Positions 11,505-21,557 of a stretch of 60,000 nt of DNA are shown in pieces. Source of the stretch: Membranipora membranacea (lineage: Eukaryota > Bryozoa > Gymnolaemata > Cheilostomatida > Membraniporidae). The stretch is from the NCBI GenBank assembly GCA_914767715.1, contig OU612069.1:7504001-7564000 (forward strand), given 5' to 3'. How positions within the stretch are numbered: the first letter of the stretch is position 1; each line of letters opens with the position of its first letter. The notes below the pieces were generated by a model. It worked only from the letters and a program-made list of their open reading frames with translations, made no database searches and was not told the DNA's origin. The translations under genes were made by a program, and so were the position numbers.

Positions 11505-13793
11505 GAGTAACAATATATCCTTCCTCTGGCCTTGACTTGTTGTTATACAATGGCAGGCAGTGCAGATATTAACACTGCATTGTGTCTCTAATTCATCATC
11601 TCTGGCGACCTCTGAATTGCCCAATAAGATGAGATATGAATGAGCAAGCGCATACCAAGGGGCGTAAAGAAGTTACAAACCTCCCCTTGTTTGCAAACAG
11701 TTCATGATGAGTTTAATAATATGTCTACGTTTGATAGTGTAATTCTCTATTGTGCATTGACAAGGACTGCTCTATCAAGTATTGTCTCATTCAATATGTT
11801 GTACCGTGAGTGCAACCAGTAATCTGTATTGATGTTTTCTTTTATATTACTACACCTGCTGCTTGTATAACTATAACTATAGCAGAAACATTTGTGACAG
11901 ACGTTAATCAAACATTGATTCTGGTATCAGTTTACATCGAAATCAGTCATGGAATAGCAAACCCTACTGGATCTGAGCCAAACTATGTTAGCTGTTGTAT
12001 AACAGAAGTCCCAAAGAGGATATTTTGGTTGTAAATTCAAAGCTACAGATATTATTCAATTGATATGCTATGACAAACTTGTCTCAATGATGTAGTTGGG
12101 GGACAAGTTAAGCTAGTTGAATTAAACAGGAAGTGAGTTTCAACCATAAGGCTAGTTTTAGGGATTACAAAGTGTCGGGAGGCCTGGTAGTAGCATTGGC
12201 AAAGTGGTTGATAAAGAAATGCTACTACCAGCTCTCCGGACCCCGTTCAAGCTGATGTTATGTTCATGTGTTGTGCTTGATTTGCTGTCAGTATATTGTT
12301 TGAGTTAGCGATCTAACACCCAGGCTCAGCTCAGGTACCCTGTGTCAGGGTGGTTACCCTGTAAACTCCTCCCACATTGTAAGGCAAAGGATATGGTTAA
12401 ATATGTCTAGGGCTACTCATCCTTGCCATTGCAAACCTTCCATCATGTAACTAGAAACAAACGATGTTAGAATAGGTTTGGATTTGGTATTTTTTGCGGT
12501 GACAGAGTTGTAATATAACGCCTTTATAATGGTAATATTTTATTTTCTTGTCAAAATCACAGGAGACGGCAGGTTAATGCATATTTCAAGAGAACTCAAA
12601 CGCTAGCTATTGCTAATGGTAATCATATCATTAGGAAAGTCACTATTGGGAAGGATGGGGAGGCATGGTGGCAATTGTATTGTTATTTGAGACCGGTTTT
12701 AGAGGTGGAAGGCTGGCTAAACAGATAAAAACTCATTTTGTGTGTGGATGGTGTGACGGCGAGATGGAGCACTCTGTTAGCACGCTTGCCGCTCACTGCC
12801 AACGGTCGGTGCGACAGTAGATTTTAGTTTTGAGCCCTGTTAGGAGGTATTTTCTGGTCGATCGTTCTATATCAGCTCCCTGTAATCTCGGTGTCTCTCT
12901 CCTGACTCGATGCATGTTGATGAGGTGTAGAATACTTACAGAAATGAGATTAGCTGGCCGTTTCTATGTAATGCAACTGATTAGATGTCATGATGATCTG
13001 ATAGCTCTGTTTTCATATAAGTAATACAATACCAAATACATCAAGGTCGACCTGTAAGATGTTGGTTAAGTCTTTTTCTTCAGCCCGACATACCAACTGG
13101 AATGCAGAGCAAACAGTATATACTTTTATTTGGCCATTGATGGTATTTCCAACTGAACTGAAATATATAATTATTCTAATTTATCTTCCTAATTTGGTAA
13201 ACCACTTTATGTGAGGTGATGTACGCTGTAACTTGATGATTTCAATGGAATAGAAAGCAGGTGAAGAATCAAGGGCAATGCCTCAGGCGGAGGACACCTT
13301 CATTTAGATTGTTGTCGAATGTTTCTAAATTTATTTTTTTCATATTTACAAATTAGAGAGAGTGTTGTTGGCTGTGACAAAATAGTGGCTATCTAAAACA
13401 CCACCCAATGATGCACACCAGGCCTAAATAAAACAATATAATAAATTAAGTATGTCTATTGGTAATGGTAAGTGGTAAGTGTAGGACAGGAAACTTCAGT
13501 GTATAACATTTACATAGAATTGTGAAGGTCATGACCTCATTCAAGCTCCACCAAACTTGATATCCCAAACAGTATGGGGCAAGAGGTAAGCAGATTCCTG
13601 TCTTGTCACAATTGGGTGATTGCAGACTGGATCAGTCTCATCGTTACTGTAAGTATAACGCAATATTGGAGCATCCAGACATCTGGCCTTCAATTTTTTA
13701 GTTGTAGCCCCGTGCTCAAAAAGAGGACAAGTCCGAAAAGAAAGTGTGATATATTTGGGTTTGATGGATTTCTCCGTTGAGTTAAAAAGATAA
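11505..13793. repeat. 2.29-kb tandem duplication, copy 1
   Basis: The block beginning near CTGGCCTTGACTTGTTG recurs 2289 bases downstream, and the two copies align along their whole length with moderate divergence and small indels. Copy 1 holds a hairpin at about 12172-12243 and a short coding-like stretch near 12700 (FRGGRLAKQI, CGWCD) that is interrupted by a stop here. Confidence 0.85.
12172..12243 (+). other. Stable imperfect hairpin
   Basis: CTGGTAGTAGCATT at 12184-12197 pairs perfectly with 12218-12231, and flanking GTCGGGAG/CTCCGGAC extends the stem to roughly 25 base pairs. The loop is about 20 bases. The size resembles a miRNA precursor, but a remnant of a TIR element would look the same. 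Confidence 0.4.
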
Positions 13794-16103
13794 TTTGCCC
13801 AATATATTCTTCTTCTGGCCTTGACTTGTTGCTATACAATGGCAGGCGGTGCAGATATTAACACTGCATTGTGTCTCTAATTCATCATCTCTGGCGACCT
13901 CTGAATTGCGCAATAAATGATGAAATATAAATGAACAAGCGCATACCAAGGGGCGTAAAGAAATTACAAACCTCTCCTTGTTTGCAAACAGTTCATGATG
14001 AGATTAATATGTCTATGTTTGATTGTGTAATTCTCTATTGTGCATTGACAAGGGCTGCTCTATCAAGTATTGTCTCATTCATTATGTTGTACGGTGAGTG
14101 CAACCAGTAATCTGTATTGATGTTTTCTTTTATAATACTACACCTGTTGCTTGCATCACTAGCCAAAACATTTGTGACAGATGTCAATCAACCATTGATA
14201 TTGTTGATATCGGTTTACATCGAAATCAGTCATGGAATACAGACCCTACTGGATCTGAGCCAAATTATGTTAGTTGTTGTATAACAATGCGGATATTTTG
14301 GCTGTAAATTCAAAGCTACAGATATTATTCAATTGATATGCTATGACAAACTTGTCTCAATGATGTAGTGGGGGGGGAAAGTCAAGTTTTAATGTCAAGT
14401 TAGTTGGATTAAACAGGAAGTGAGTTTTAACCATGAGGCTAGTTTTAGCACTTAAAAGGTGTCGAGAGAGCTGGTAGTAGCATTGGCATTGGCATTGGCA
14501 AAGTGGTTGATTATGAAATGCTACCACCAGCACTCCCGACATCATTTAAGCGCTTAAAATACTATTAGGCTGATCATGTGTTGTGCTTGATTCACTGCCA
14601 GAATTTTGTCTGAGTGAGCGATTTAACAACCAGGCTCAGCTCAGGTGCCTGTGTCAGGATGGTTACCCTGTACAATCCTCCACCATTATCAGGCAAATGA
14701 TATTGTTAAATATGTCTTGGGCTACACATCCTTGCCATTGCAAACCTTCCATCATGTAACTAGAGAAAAACGTTGTTAAAATAGGTTTGATTTTGGTTTT
14801 TTTTGCGGTGACAGAGTTGTAATAAAATGCCTTTATAATGGTAATATTTTATTTTCATGTCAAAATCGCAGGAGGAGGCAGTTTAATGCATATTCAAGAG
14901 AACTCAAATGCTAGATATTGGTAATCAAATTTTTAATAAAATCACTCCTGGGAATGATGGGGAGGGAGGGTGGCAATTGTAATGTCATTTGAGACTGATT
15001 TTAGAGGTGGAAGGCTGGCTAAACAGATAAAAACTAATTTTGTGTGTGGATGGTGTGACTACGAGATTGAGCGCTCTGTTAGCATGCTTACCGCTCACTG
15101 CCAGCAGTTGGTGCCACAGGAGCTATTAGTTTTGAGTCGTGTTAGGAGATCTTTTCAGGTCAATTGTTCTATATCCAGCCCCCTGTATCTTCGGTATCTC
15201 TCTCCTGACTCGAAGATCACATACTGACGAGATGCGTGCAGAATACTTACAGAAATAAGATTAGCTGGCCGTTTCTATGTAATGCAACCAAATAGACGTC
15301 ATGATGATCTGATAGCTCTGTTTTAATATAAGGATTACAATACCAAATACATGGAGGTCGACCTGTAAGATGTTAGCTAAGTCTTTTTCCTAAGCCTGAC
15401 AGGACAACTGGAATGCAGAGCAACCAGTAATACTTTTATTGGGCAATTGTTTGTATTTCGAATTCAACTGAAATATATACTATTCTAATTTATCTTCCTT
15501 ATTTGGTAAACCACTATGTGAGATGATATACGTTTAAGTCGACGATTTCAGTTGAATAGAGAGCAGGTGAAGAATCAAGAGCGATGCCTCTGGCGGAGGA
15601 CACCTTCATTTAGATTGCTGTCGAGTGTTTCTAAATTTGTTTTTTTCATATTTACAAATTAGAGAGAGTGTTACTGGCTGTGACAAAGTAGTGGCTATCT
15701 AAAGCACCACCCACCCAATGATGCACTCCAGGCCTATATAAACCAATATAATAAATTAATTATGTCTATTGGTAATGTTCAATGGTAAGTGTAATACAGG
15801 AAACTTCAGTGTATAACATTTACATAGAATTGTGAAGGTCATGAACCTCATTCAAGCTCCACCAAACTTGATATCCCAAACAGTATGGGGTAAGAGGTAA
15901 GCAGATTCCTGTCTTGGCACAATTGGGTGATTGCAGACTGGATCAGTCTCATCGTTACTGTACGTATAATGAGATATTGGAGCATCCAGACATATGGCCT
16001 TCAATTTGGAGTTGTAACCCCGTGCTCAAAAAGAGGACAAGTCCGAAAAGAAACTGTGATATATTTGTGTTTGATGGATTTCTCCGTTGAGGTAAAAAGA
16101 TAA
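13794..16103. repeat. 2.29-kb tandem duplication, copy 2
   Basis: Second copy of the 11505-13793 block. The hairpin stem is retained (14471-14484 with 14517-14530, one mismatch) and the loop has grown by repeats of CATTGG. The coding-like stretch is open here (14970-15227). Confidence 0.85.
14970..15227 (+). CDS. Short ORF with Cys/His cluster, possible zinc-finger remnant
   Basis: An 85-codon ORF contains C-G-W-C followed by a spaced L-T-A-H-C, preceded by FRGGRLAKQIKTNFV. The arrangement loosely resembles BED-type zinc fingers found at the N terminus of hAT transposases, but the final ligand spacing is not typical. The duplicate at 12690-12900 has a stop, so the frame is not under obvious constraint. 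I would treat it as a possible transposon remnant. Confidence 0.2.
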   Translation: MAIVMSFETDFRGGRLAKQIKTNFVCGWCDYEIERSVSMLTAHCQQLVPQELLVLSRVRRSFQVNCSISSPLYLRYLSPDSKITY

Positions 16104-16106
16104 TTT

Positions 16107-16484
16107 GTGAGTTATTATAAATTATATATGATGTGTGTTATGAAAAGTTCTAAGTTCAACATTCTTACAATCAGAATATCTACGCAGTCACACCTGACAT
16201 CACCAAAAATTGATTTAAGTGAAAGCGATATATTTTGTATATACTCTGCTATCTCCTTCCAAATTAGGCTATCAAAAATGGAGGTGTTGATATCTGTAGT
16301 AAACCACACCCTCTTATATATTTATGATAGAATAACCAAGAACGGCAACAACGTGAGAGGTGCTGTAGAGAATATATGGAAGGTAATAGCAGTAGAACTT
16401 GGAAATAGAGGTAATCCTTACATGACATCAATAGTATGGCATCTGAAAATCAATTTTACAATAGACCGAAATTGTATTTGGTAA
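16107..16484 (+). CDS. Unrecognised 125-codon ORF
   Basis: This is the longest plus-strand ORF in the left third, starting just outside the 2.29-kb doublet. It has no signal peptide, membrane segment or motif that I can identify. A uniform hydrophobic/charged composition (SKMEVLISVVNHTLLYIYDR) is compatible with coding, but an ORF of this length can arise by chance in a 60-kb window. Confidence 0.15.
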   Translation: MSYYKLYMMCVMKSSKFNILTIRISTQSHLTSPKIDLSESDIFCIYSAISFQIRLSKMEVLISVVNHTLLYIYDRITKNGNNVRGAVENIWKVIAVELGNRGNPYMTSIVWHLKINFTIDRNCIW

Positions 16485-18034
16485 AGATCAAGATGGAGAG
16501 CACATTCAACATGGCCTTTGTTTGCCCTTAAAATCTCTTTGATCAATCTAGGCACCTGACCCATAACCCAATTTAAATCAACAGACTGGCTGTTTCGTAC
16601 AATTAATATGGCTGTCTAGTTGTGAGATCGGTCGATCCTCCGATACTGGGCGTCGACCTGTAATAAAATCACTGTGTATAGTCACAGCTTCATTGCTGAG
16701 AAGAACATACAGAGTTTAAAAAACCAGCTAGCCATGTACTTGTGATTAAGAGGTCGGATTTGCGTTTAAAATTGGCTTATTTTTATAGGAAAAACAAAAT
16801 TGAGTCCACTGACTGCCAGTGAGTTTTTCTTGCAAGCGACCAACATGGTGTCACATGAACAATTTCCCGAAAAATAGCAATATTTACTGAAATTTCATGC
16901 TTAAGGTAGAGCCACGTGGGTCAGCATATATGTATTGACTTTCTATATGCTGTTGGAAAGCTCTCGAGACAAGGAAATGTGAATCCAAATTAAAGTATAG
17001 CTGCTTCATTTGACCTTGCGCTATTCACCAAAGCAATGACATTTTGTGTCAATAGTTCGGGTGATTGAAGCAATATGGTTGTGGTATGGTGGAGATTGAT
17101 GGCCTGAAACTGCAGTTACAGGCGAGTTCGTCTTACTACAAGATGAGACAAATCGAGGAATTCTATTGATGAGAAGAATCACAAAATCTCGACTAAAAAC
17201 ACAGTTTTCTACAACCTTTGAAAATTGATGTCTGTCTATAACATAGTATAAGTGCTCACACTCTGTCAGAGTAGCCTAAAATGAAACTCAAGGGCAGACT
17301 TTCAGCACTTCAACTTTGCCATTACTTAACTAACACCTACATCATTAACACACCTATTATGTCAAAATACCAAAGCTGATAATATACATTGAGGGCTGGA
17401 AGTGTTTGAATGAGATGCTCGTCAACACACAGGGGTGGCTTCACGTTGTGGGGCCGGCCATGAGGAGGTTGCACTAGAGAACGCCTCAAAATAGCGCTTG
17501 ACTCAAGGTTTCTAGCTGAAGAACTGTGTATTGTGCAGTGGTATGTGCACTGCTGTATGTATGTTGTATGTATGAATGAGAATACAACGTAAACAGCAGT
17601 CATACAGGTCAAGGCAAAGACCTCATGCTGCATAAGAGTGTTAATACCATGACCATGGAAAGAAAACTCCTGAAAACATCTATAGAGAATAAAATTGCAT
17701 TTATCAAAAAATTTGCAGAATAGTAAAAACGTTGAACCTATGATTGCAAAACTGAATTGAGCTCGGCATCCAAGCGACCACAATACTCTAATCGCTTAAA
17801 AAGTGTTTAACCCATATGATATTTCTATGCCAAAACTGGAAAGACATCTCATACATACACTTAATAATATACTATTCTAAAAAACTTTTTATACAACAGA
17901 GATCTGATTTTTCCATGTTTTTCTTTCTTGTCAGTATTAACAACGTATTTCGTGACAAATTTTTGTCTATGATAGTAATAAATCCATCCATCCATCCATA
18001 TAATAAGAGTAATATATAATAACATTTTGTCATC
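16485..18034. other. Downstream flank of PPCDC, no gene recognised
   Basis: No exon could be placed. A 148-codon minus-strand ORF (17337-17783) has no family features and is probably chance. ATCC repeats at 17984-17998 are low complexity. Part of 17600-18034 should be PPCDC 3' UTR. Confidence 0.4.
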
Positions 18035-18286
18035 TTACACGCCGGGAACCTCAGGTTGAGACAGAACGTCACACAATTTATCAGTGATTGTCTTTACTTC
18101 TGCCATAGCCCCATTTCCTTTATCTCCACAGGCTAACAGTTTGGATACAGTAGGTATCTCAGTGTACCCCCAACTTATAAGAGTGTCTATATGAGGTTTT
18201 GTTATTGGGTGCTCCAGCATACGAGTGTTCATAGCTGCAGCAAACAGGAGAGGCTTGTTAATATCCCACGCTCTAACTGTACAAGT
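18035..18286 (-). CDS. PPCDC: PPCDC coding exon 3
   Basis: Acceptor GTTTATAG, then 83 codons (TCTVRAWDINKPLLF and onward) to a TAA stop complementary to 18035-18037. Holds the substrate-clamp sequence AAAMNTRMLEHPIT and the CGDKGNGAMAE loop. Confidence 0.93.
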   Translation of the reverse strand, partial: TCTVRAWDINKPLLFAAAMNTRMLEHPITKPHIDTLISWGYTEIPTVSKLLACGDKGNGAMAEVKTITDKLCDVLSQPEVPGV

Positions 18287-20747
18287 CTATAAACACAAAA
18301 ATTAAATTAAGTTAAAAAAACATAAAACTGTGATTTCACATCGACCAGAAAGTAGGCTATAGATTAAATATTGGAGCCTCAAAATCGCAGTCAGTTCTGC
18401 AAGCATTTTCGAAGATACAGGATCGCTCGTAAAGATGGAGATAGGTTTCCTGCTGACCATAAAAGACTAGAGAAACTTTATATCAATGATACTTGAAAGT
18501 AAATCCAAGGATATACAAATTCAGATCTAGCCATGTTGCATATCATAGCAAAGAGCATGCTGTGCTTAATGGTTGTCACGGGAACAAGATGCTAAAACAC
18601 ACCATGTCAAGAGCTCCAGTGACCCATACTGATGCTTTCCGATGGATTTACAAAACAACTTCTTGACTGCACAAAATGAAATAGAAGATTATTAGTGCCA
18701 TATCACTCGGGCATTTGGGACATTTGGAAGTTTTGGGAAAGTTTTGTCCCGAAATATCCTAGCACCTGAGATATGAATAATCACCGTGATGAATCGTGAG
18801 TAATGTGCTGTGCATTAAAGCTCGGACAATTTCAAAAACTACCAACATTTCCTAAAATTTTGAGACACTCCTTAGATACATACATATAGTGTGGAATCTG
18901 GTTTTGAATTTACTTTGGTCATTATAAAGAACTTTAAATTTTGACGTATCATATATTACATCATAAGACTACCCGACAGGCAGAAAGGTTGCCATTGAAT
19001 CATTGATTTTTCTAATGGAAAAATATTACCTCCATTATTCATAAGGTATTCCTCTACCGTAATCCCTGACCTATAGATAGAGCGATTTATAAGTGAAGGC
19101 GGCTGTAAGAGAGTAGCATATAGACGCGACTATCATTTGAAGCATTTTTATATTTAGCTTGGATTAAAACCTCTTGTAACCACCGAAGCTGAATAGCTCA
19201 GTGGTAAAGTGTGCGACTGTACAAAATTCAAAATTTTCAACAATCGGCATATCATATCTCTCTCACAGTCTTTCAAAATAAATAAAACATGCCAAGAACC
19301 TCATACACCACTCAGCAGAAACTGGAAGTATTGAGAACAGTTGAAAAGAATAACAACCTTGACAAGACTGCAAGGGAAATGAACATTAATAGACGCTTAA
19401 TTCAAAGATGGAGAGCTTCCAAACATCAACTACTGATATGATTCACTTATAAGACACGGTGACTTATAGCTGTGGGGTGTCTTATAGCTGTGGGGTGTCT
19501 TATAGCTGTGGGGTGTCTTATAGCTGTGGGGTGTCTTATAGCTGTGGGGTGTCTTATAGCTGTGGGGTGTCTTATAGCTGTGGGGTGTCTTATAGCTGTG
19601 GGGTGTCTTATAACTGGAGCATTTTTATTTTTTCTGAGGGGGGTGATTCACTTACAAGTCCGGTGACATATAGGTGAGGGATTACAGTATAAACAAATCC
19701 TCAAAGCCACAGAAGTTAAAACTTACAAATTTTATAATTTTCGCACAGTCACTTAATACAACTTTCTAAATGTTTTTACCCTGTGAGTTATCAGGGCGGG
19801 GGAGGGGGGGAGACTGTAGGGATATCTGGGGGAGACTGTGGGGATATCAGCGGGTGGGGGGATCGAGACTGGGGGTTTTAGAAAGTTTCACTCACCAGTA
19901 GATTGTCACAGAGGCCATTAGCTATCTTTGCTAGAGTGTTAGCGCTCAGGGGAGCGATCAACATTACATCCGCCCATTTACCGAGCTCTATGTGCAGAAC
20001 GTCATCACCAAGTTTACTCCAGGCCTGCAACAAATATAAATATCAGTATCTGCAGGGTCGAATATCTACTTTTATTCATATGTGAAATGTTAGGTCTTCA
20101 ACAATTGTAGTGTGGAGCCTGGGTGCTAAGTTGACGTGCAAGAATCTCTAGCTGACTGTATCAATTCAGTCACAACTCTGTGATCTATATACAGACAACT
20201 AATTGCGATTATTAAACTGTTAAGATCATAGCCTTGGAAAGGGTTACATAAAAATAAATTTAGAGAGAACATAGATCAAGTTTGATCCATTTTTCCAGTG
20301 TTAGAATAGCCCCCCCCCCCCCCCACTGGCACATGTGATCTCAGTGTTGCACAACAGCATATTTTACCAAGGAGACATGTATAGAGATGAAAACATAAAA
20401 AAATCTGCTGTCACCTAGACTTGAACCACGGCCATGCCAATGTTCTTTGATGCTATCCGCTCGGCCGGGTGGTATTTCGATGGCTTGAGTCCTGAAAAAA
20501 ATGTCAGGTCGATCCTTTGAACTGAATTGATACTCACGGCCCATTCATCAGCGTCTGTGTAATACTGTACAGCCTCGGTGCATTCTCTGACTGCTGTGAA
20601 GTGCTGAGCTGACTCCGTAAGAATAACTTTGATGAAGGCATTTTCCAACCAACTCTTGATTGAGGCAACAAGAGGTTCAAGTTTTACTGAGGCAACGCTT
20701 CCACTACACCCGATCAAGACATTCTTACTCTTAGATGTGGTAGCCAT
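18035..20747 (-). CDS. PPCDC: Phosphopantothenoylcysteine decarboxylase (whole gene, 3 coding exons)
   Basis: Joining 20747-20538, 20024-19896 and 18286-18035 on the minus strand gives 196 residues without gaps, all junctions phase 0. Human PPCDC has about 204. The enzyme is an FMN flavoprotein that decarboxylates 4'-phosphopantothenoyl-cysteine to 4'-phosphopantetheine in CoA synthesis. Visible family features, in order: GCSGSVAS at the flavin-binding N terminus (residues 13-20), DADEWA (65-70), HIEL with the catalytic histidine (81-84), WADVMLIAPLSANTLAKIAN (87-106), GLCDNLL, AAMNTR in the substrate-clamp region, and ACGDKGNGAMAE with the active-site cysteine. Oddities: the usual PAMN-x-x-MW clamp reads AAMN-x-x-ML. 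A likely 5' UTR intron acceptor (CTATTCCAG) lies about 27 bases before the ATG. Confidence 0.95.
19184..19222 (+). other. tRNA A-box-like fragment inside pogo-like element
   Basis: GAAGCTGAATAGCTCAGTGG then TAAAGTGTGCGACTGTAC resembles the acceptor/D-arm half of a tRNA with a good A box (TAGCTCAGTGG). No B box or 3' half follows, so it is not a tRNA gene. Confidence 0.4.
19289..19441 (+). CDS. Transposase N-terminal HTH domain fragment (pogo-like)
   Basis: A 50-residue ORF (MPRTSYTTQQKLEVLRTVEK, continuing NNLDKTAREMNINRRLIQRW) has the layout of the Psq/Brinker/CENP-B-type helix-turn-helix at the N terminus of pogo/Tigger transposases: K-L-x-V, then A-R-E-x-N-I-x-x-x-x-I-x-R-W. It stops right before the 18-bp repeat array. 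The rest of the transposase is missing, so at most a DNA-binding peptide could be made. In intact elements this domain binds the TIRs. Confidence 0.65.
   Translation: MPRTSYTTQQKLEVLRTVEKNNNLDKTAREMNINRRLIQRWRASKHQLLI
19459..19615. repeat. 18-bp tandem repeat (GTGTCTTATAGCTGTGGG)
   Basis: Eight full copies and one partial copy, nearly identical, within the pogo-like element. The unit resembles the element's subterminal TTATAAG-ACACGGTGACTTATAG sequence, so it probably arose by local slippage. Being a multiple of three, it stays open in several frames and produces spurious repetitive ORFs. Confidence 0.92.
19896..20024 (-). CDS. PPCDC: PPCDC coding exon 2
   Basis: 129 bases (43 codons) between acceptor TTGTTGCAG and donor GTGAGTGA. 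Encodes AWSKLGDDVLHIELGKWADV and onward to NGLCDNLL, including the catalytic histidine and the most conserved flavin/trimer-interface segment of the family. Confidence 0.95.
20404..20490 (-). repeat. tRNA-derived SINE fragment (Ser/Leu-like)
   Basis: On the minus strand CCGGCCGAGCGGATAGC resembles a tRNA-Ser/Leu D-arm (A box) and GTGGTTCAAGTCTAGG a B box, about 40 bases apart, as in tRNA-headed SINEs. An A/T-rich run follows. It lies in PPCDC intron 1. The arms do not fold into a proper cloverleaf, so it is not a tRNA gene. Confidence 0.5.
20538..20747 (-). CDS. PPCDC: PPCDC coding exon 1
   Basis: 210 bases (70 codons) from ATG to donor GTGAGTAT. Encodes MATTSKSKNVLIGCSGSVAS and onward to YYTDADEWA. 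The N terminus is shorter than in mammals, where extra residues precede the flavin-binding fold. Confidence 0.93.
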
Positions 20748-21512
20748 TTCTGTATCTTGTTTTCTTCAATAGGCTGGAATAGAAAAACAATTTTTTGTTA
20801 AAAAGAAGCAAAGGGGACACAACTGCTGGCCAACACCTAGCTCTGCAATAAATAAATATTAATCAAATTTTCCTGTTTTCTGGTTGATCCCATTTTACTG
20901 GTCAGCTACGGGCTGTTCGAATGAGGCAACTCCGAACGCAGGCAAAACGGAGAATACATGATCAAGCTATCATGGCGTGAAATAGATATGAACATTTGTA
21001 AGGGATTTTTCATAGATTCAAAACACACCACTTATCTTAAAACGAGTTAAAACAATGGCTACCCTAATGTGGAATTTATTATAATGATAAATGCATATGT
21101 TGACACTTCAAGGCTATATAAAACCCATACAATGTAAATCGGTTATATCATACATATTTTGACGTTGGGTAGAATGATAAATTAAATACTACCCAAAAGA
21201 CCGATGCAAAAACGTGGGAAGCATGTCAGCACCGAGCAACGACATCACCTCATGAGCATCAATGCCCATATACAAGAACAGAGCCGCAAACTTGGCATCC
21301 TTACTGAAGCCAGGCAATCTCATTACTTCATAGTAAGCAAAACTAGTTATATCACCAGTGCAGTGGTGGCCACTTCTTTCAACGACTTGATGATTATCCG
21401 ATTTAAATTGAATTAATTCTGAAATTCATGACTTACTTACAGTATACACAAACTTGACAACTCCTAAATTCATGTACAAAGTGAATGTATGACATATATG
21501 CACCCTCCTAGC

Positions 21513-21557
21513 CTGTCTTGACAAGCTTAGTTCGAACAAAGCTTGTCAAGACAGCCT
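21513..21557. repeat. 45-bp near-perfect palindrome
   Basis: TGTCTTGACAAGCTT is mirrored by AAGCTTGTCAAGACA around the inner palindrome GTTCGAAC. It could form a hairpin in DNA or RNA. It may be the two ends of a deleted TIR element. Confidence 0.7.

Larger units (their letters stand above)
19057..19687 (+). mobile_element. pogo/Tigger-like nonautonomous element in PPCDC intron 2
   Basis: A 631-bp element is bounded by TA on both sides (19055-19056, 19688-19689). The left end CCGTAATCCCTGACCTATAG and the right end (reverse complement CTGTAATCCCTCACCTATAT) form TIRs that continue for about 45 bases (TTATAAGTGAA / TTGTAAGTGAA). It contains an ORF for a helix-turn-helix domain and an 18-bp repeat array derived from its own subterminal sequence. 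TA target duplication and the HTH type fit the Tc1/mariner superfamily, pogo branch. No catalytic DDE domain is present. Confidence 0.8.

Noticed and set aside
17337-17783. 148-codon minus-strand ORF downstream of PPCDC
   Set aside because: No motif, no splice context and mixed low-complexity composition; the length is compatible with chance in a 60-kb window.
19459-19677. Repeat protein ORF (SYSCGV units)
   Set aside because: Translation of the 18-bp minisatellite in the pogo-like element; another frame is equally open.
20404-20490. tRNA gene on the minus strand
   Set aside because: A and B boxes are present but acceptor, anticodon and T arms do not pair properly; better explained as a SINE head.
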